22,312 bases of DNA, from contig DASUMP010000102.1 of the NCBI GenBank assembly GCA_036277635.1, positions 1 to 22,312 of the forward strand. The letters are read 5' to 3'. The notes below the pieces were generated by a model. It searched no databases, was not told where the DNA came from, and saw nothing but the letters and a program-made list of their open reading frames with translations. A program made the translations under genes and the position numbers. Of the stretch, positions 21,361 to 22,312 are shown one piece after another (positions within the stretch are counted from its first letter, which is position 1; each line of letters starts with the position of its first letter). The DNA is from DASUMP01 sp036277635. Its GTDB lineage: Bacteria > Actinomycetota > Acidimicrobiia > IMCC26256 > PALSA-610.

Positions 21361-22312
21361 CCGTCGGCGGCGGTGGCGCGGCGCGTCCGTGGCGGGTCAC
21401 CGAGCGCGGCTGGCTGGCGCGGTCCACGCGGTGCACGAGCACGTGCGACTCGACCGGGGGACCGGTGCGCGTGCCGGCGCGGTAGCGGCCGTCGACCACC
21501 GGCAGCGACCCTCTCCGCATCGCGGCCGCCATCTGGCGACGGCGCGCGAGACGGCGGGCCCGTTGTCGCTTCACTGCCCGGCGGCGCAGGCCCACCAACA
21601 CGACGAGTGACCCGAGGCCGCCGACGACGACGTTGCGGGTGCTGAACAGGCGGCCGAGCGTCGACTCGCCGTCGTCGCTCGCGCCGGGCGGGTCGACCGC
21701 AGCGGAGACGTCGCCCGCGATCGCTGCACTCGACGGGGTGACGAAGCCGCCGCCCGTGGACTCGGCGGCCGGCGCGCCGATCGCGTCGCCGCGCGCGAGC
21801 TCGACGAACCCGGCGCGGTCGGCGACGCGTTGCTCGAAGCTGCTGACCGACACGTCGGGCAGCACCTCACCGGTGCCGGACCCTGGAGTCGCGGCGAAGC
21901 ACTGGTCGAGCATCTGGATCGCCCAGCCGTACACGTCGTAGGTGTCGAGCACGACCGCGATGCAGTCGCGACCTCCGCGCGACGCAGTCGCGACCAGGGT
22001 GTGACCGGAGAGCTCGGTGTACCCGGTCTTGAACCCGGTCGCGCCGTCGTAGGCGCGCGTGCCGCCGGGGAGCAGTCGGTTGTGCGACTCGACGGTGCGC
22101 GCGTTGCCGGCGCTGTCGCTGATCTCGGCGGTGGCCGACGCGGCGAGCATCGCGAGCTGCGGGACCGCGAGCGCGTTGCGGGTCGCGATCGCGAGATCGA
22201 ACGCGCTGGCGCGGGGACCACCATCGAACGCGGTCGCATCACTGAAACCGGCCGGGTCGTTGAACGTGCTGTCGCGCATGCCCATGCGTCGCGCGGCGAC
22301 GTTCATCGCGTC
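21332..22312 (-). CDS. D-alanyl-D-alanine carboxypeptidase (S11 family), N-terminus outside window
   Basis: The frame is open to the window edge; the visible 326 residues begin inside the catalytic domain. The stretch AMNVAARRMGMRDSTFNDPAG is the well-known segment after the SxN motif of low-molecular-weight penicillin-binding proteins, and the third active-site motif KTG is in TGFKTGYT. The SxxK nucleophile is off-window. These enzymes trim the terminal D-Ala of peptidoglycan stem peptides outside the membrane. After a disordered region, a membrane anchor (VVVGGLGSLVVLVGL) is followed by an unusually long, Arg-rich cytoplasmic tail of about 85 residues. The last ten codons are antisense to the helicase gene end. 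Confidence 0.93.

Overview
The window is about 22.3 kb of very GC-rich, gene-dense DNA with many GTG starts, short gaps and frequent 4-bp stop/start overlaps. The gene content includes an F420-type luciferase-like oxidoreductase of the actinobacterial Rv1855c kind, an adjacent acyl-CoA dehydrogenase pair resembling mycobacterial FadE29/FadE28, a single-cluster actinobacterial ferredoxin and a CcdA. Together these point to an Actinomycetota chromosome, probably an Acidimicrobiia-like lineage. That placement is an inference from gene content and style; no rRNA or other phylogenetic marker is present. I see no tRNA, rRNA, CRISPR array, insertion sequence or phage gene, and no gene-free stretch above 300 bases.

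Layout. 1-1311 (+): the end of an unrecognised gene and a secreted PKD-like protein joined by a GTGA overlap. 1319-4141 (-): an unknown helical protein, a dienelactone hydrolase, a PPOX flavin/heme-binding protein with a SHOCT membrane protein, and a DUF4202 protein. 4247-6480 (+): an oxidation operon of ferredoxin, short-chain dehydrogenase and acyl-CoA dehydrogenase. 6466-11917 (-): a complete branched-chain-amino-acid-type (HAAT) ABC transporter operon: binding lipoprotein, fused LivH-LivM permease, LivG, LivF and a small two-helix membrane protein. 12025-12306 (+): a MazG-like pyrophosphohydrolase. 12376-14683 (+): the FadE29-like/FadE28-like pair. 14794-17783 (-): LLM oxidoreductase, RNase D and a 2OG-Fe(II)-oxygenase-like protein. 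17869-18387 (+): a VOC protein. 18412-19227 (-): CcdA. 19344-20147 (+): a second SDR. 20188-21360 (+): a DEAD-box RNA helicase. 21332-22312 (-): a D-Ala-D-Ala carboxypeptidase cut by the window end.

Functional theme. Three acyl-CoA dehydrogenases, two SDRs, a P450-type ferredoxin and a HAAT transporter suggest uptake and beta-oxidation of a hydrophobic or branched carboxylic substrate, with a steroid side chain or similar as the best guess. Two regulatory signals support this. A 14-bp palindrome matching the published KstR (cholesterol regulon) box, TnnAACnnGTTnnA, lies at 12348-12361 just before the FadE29/28-like pair. A different 19-bp inverted repeat occurs both at the binding-protein promoter (11940-11958) and, as a perfect palindrome, at the second SDR promoter (19289-19307), implying one regulator controls both. 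Several genes also carry a -10-like hexamer exactly six bases before the start codon, the mark of leaderless transcripts.
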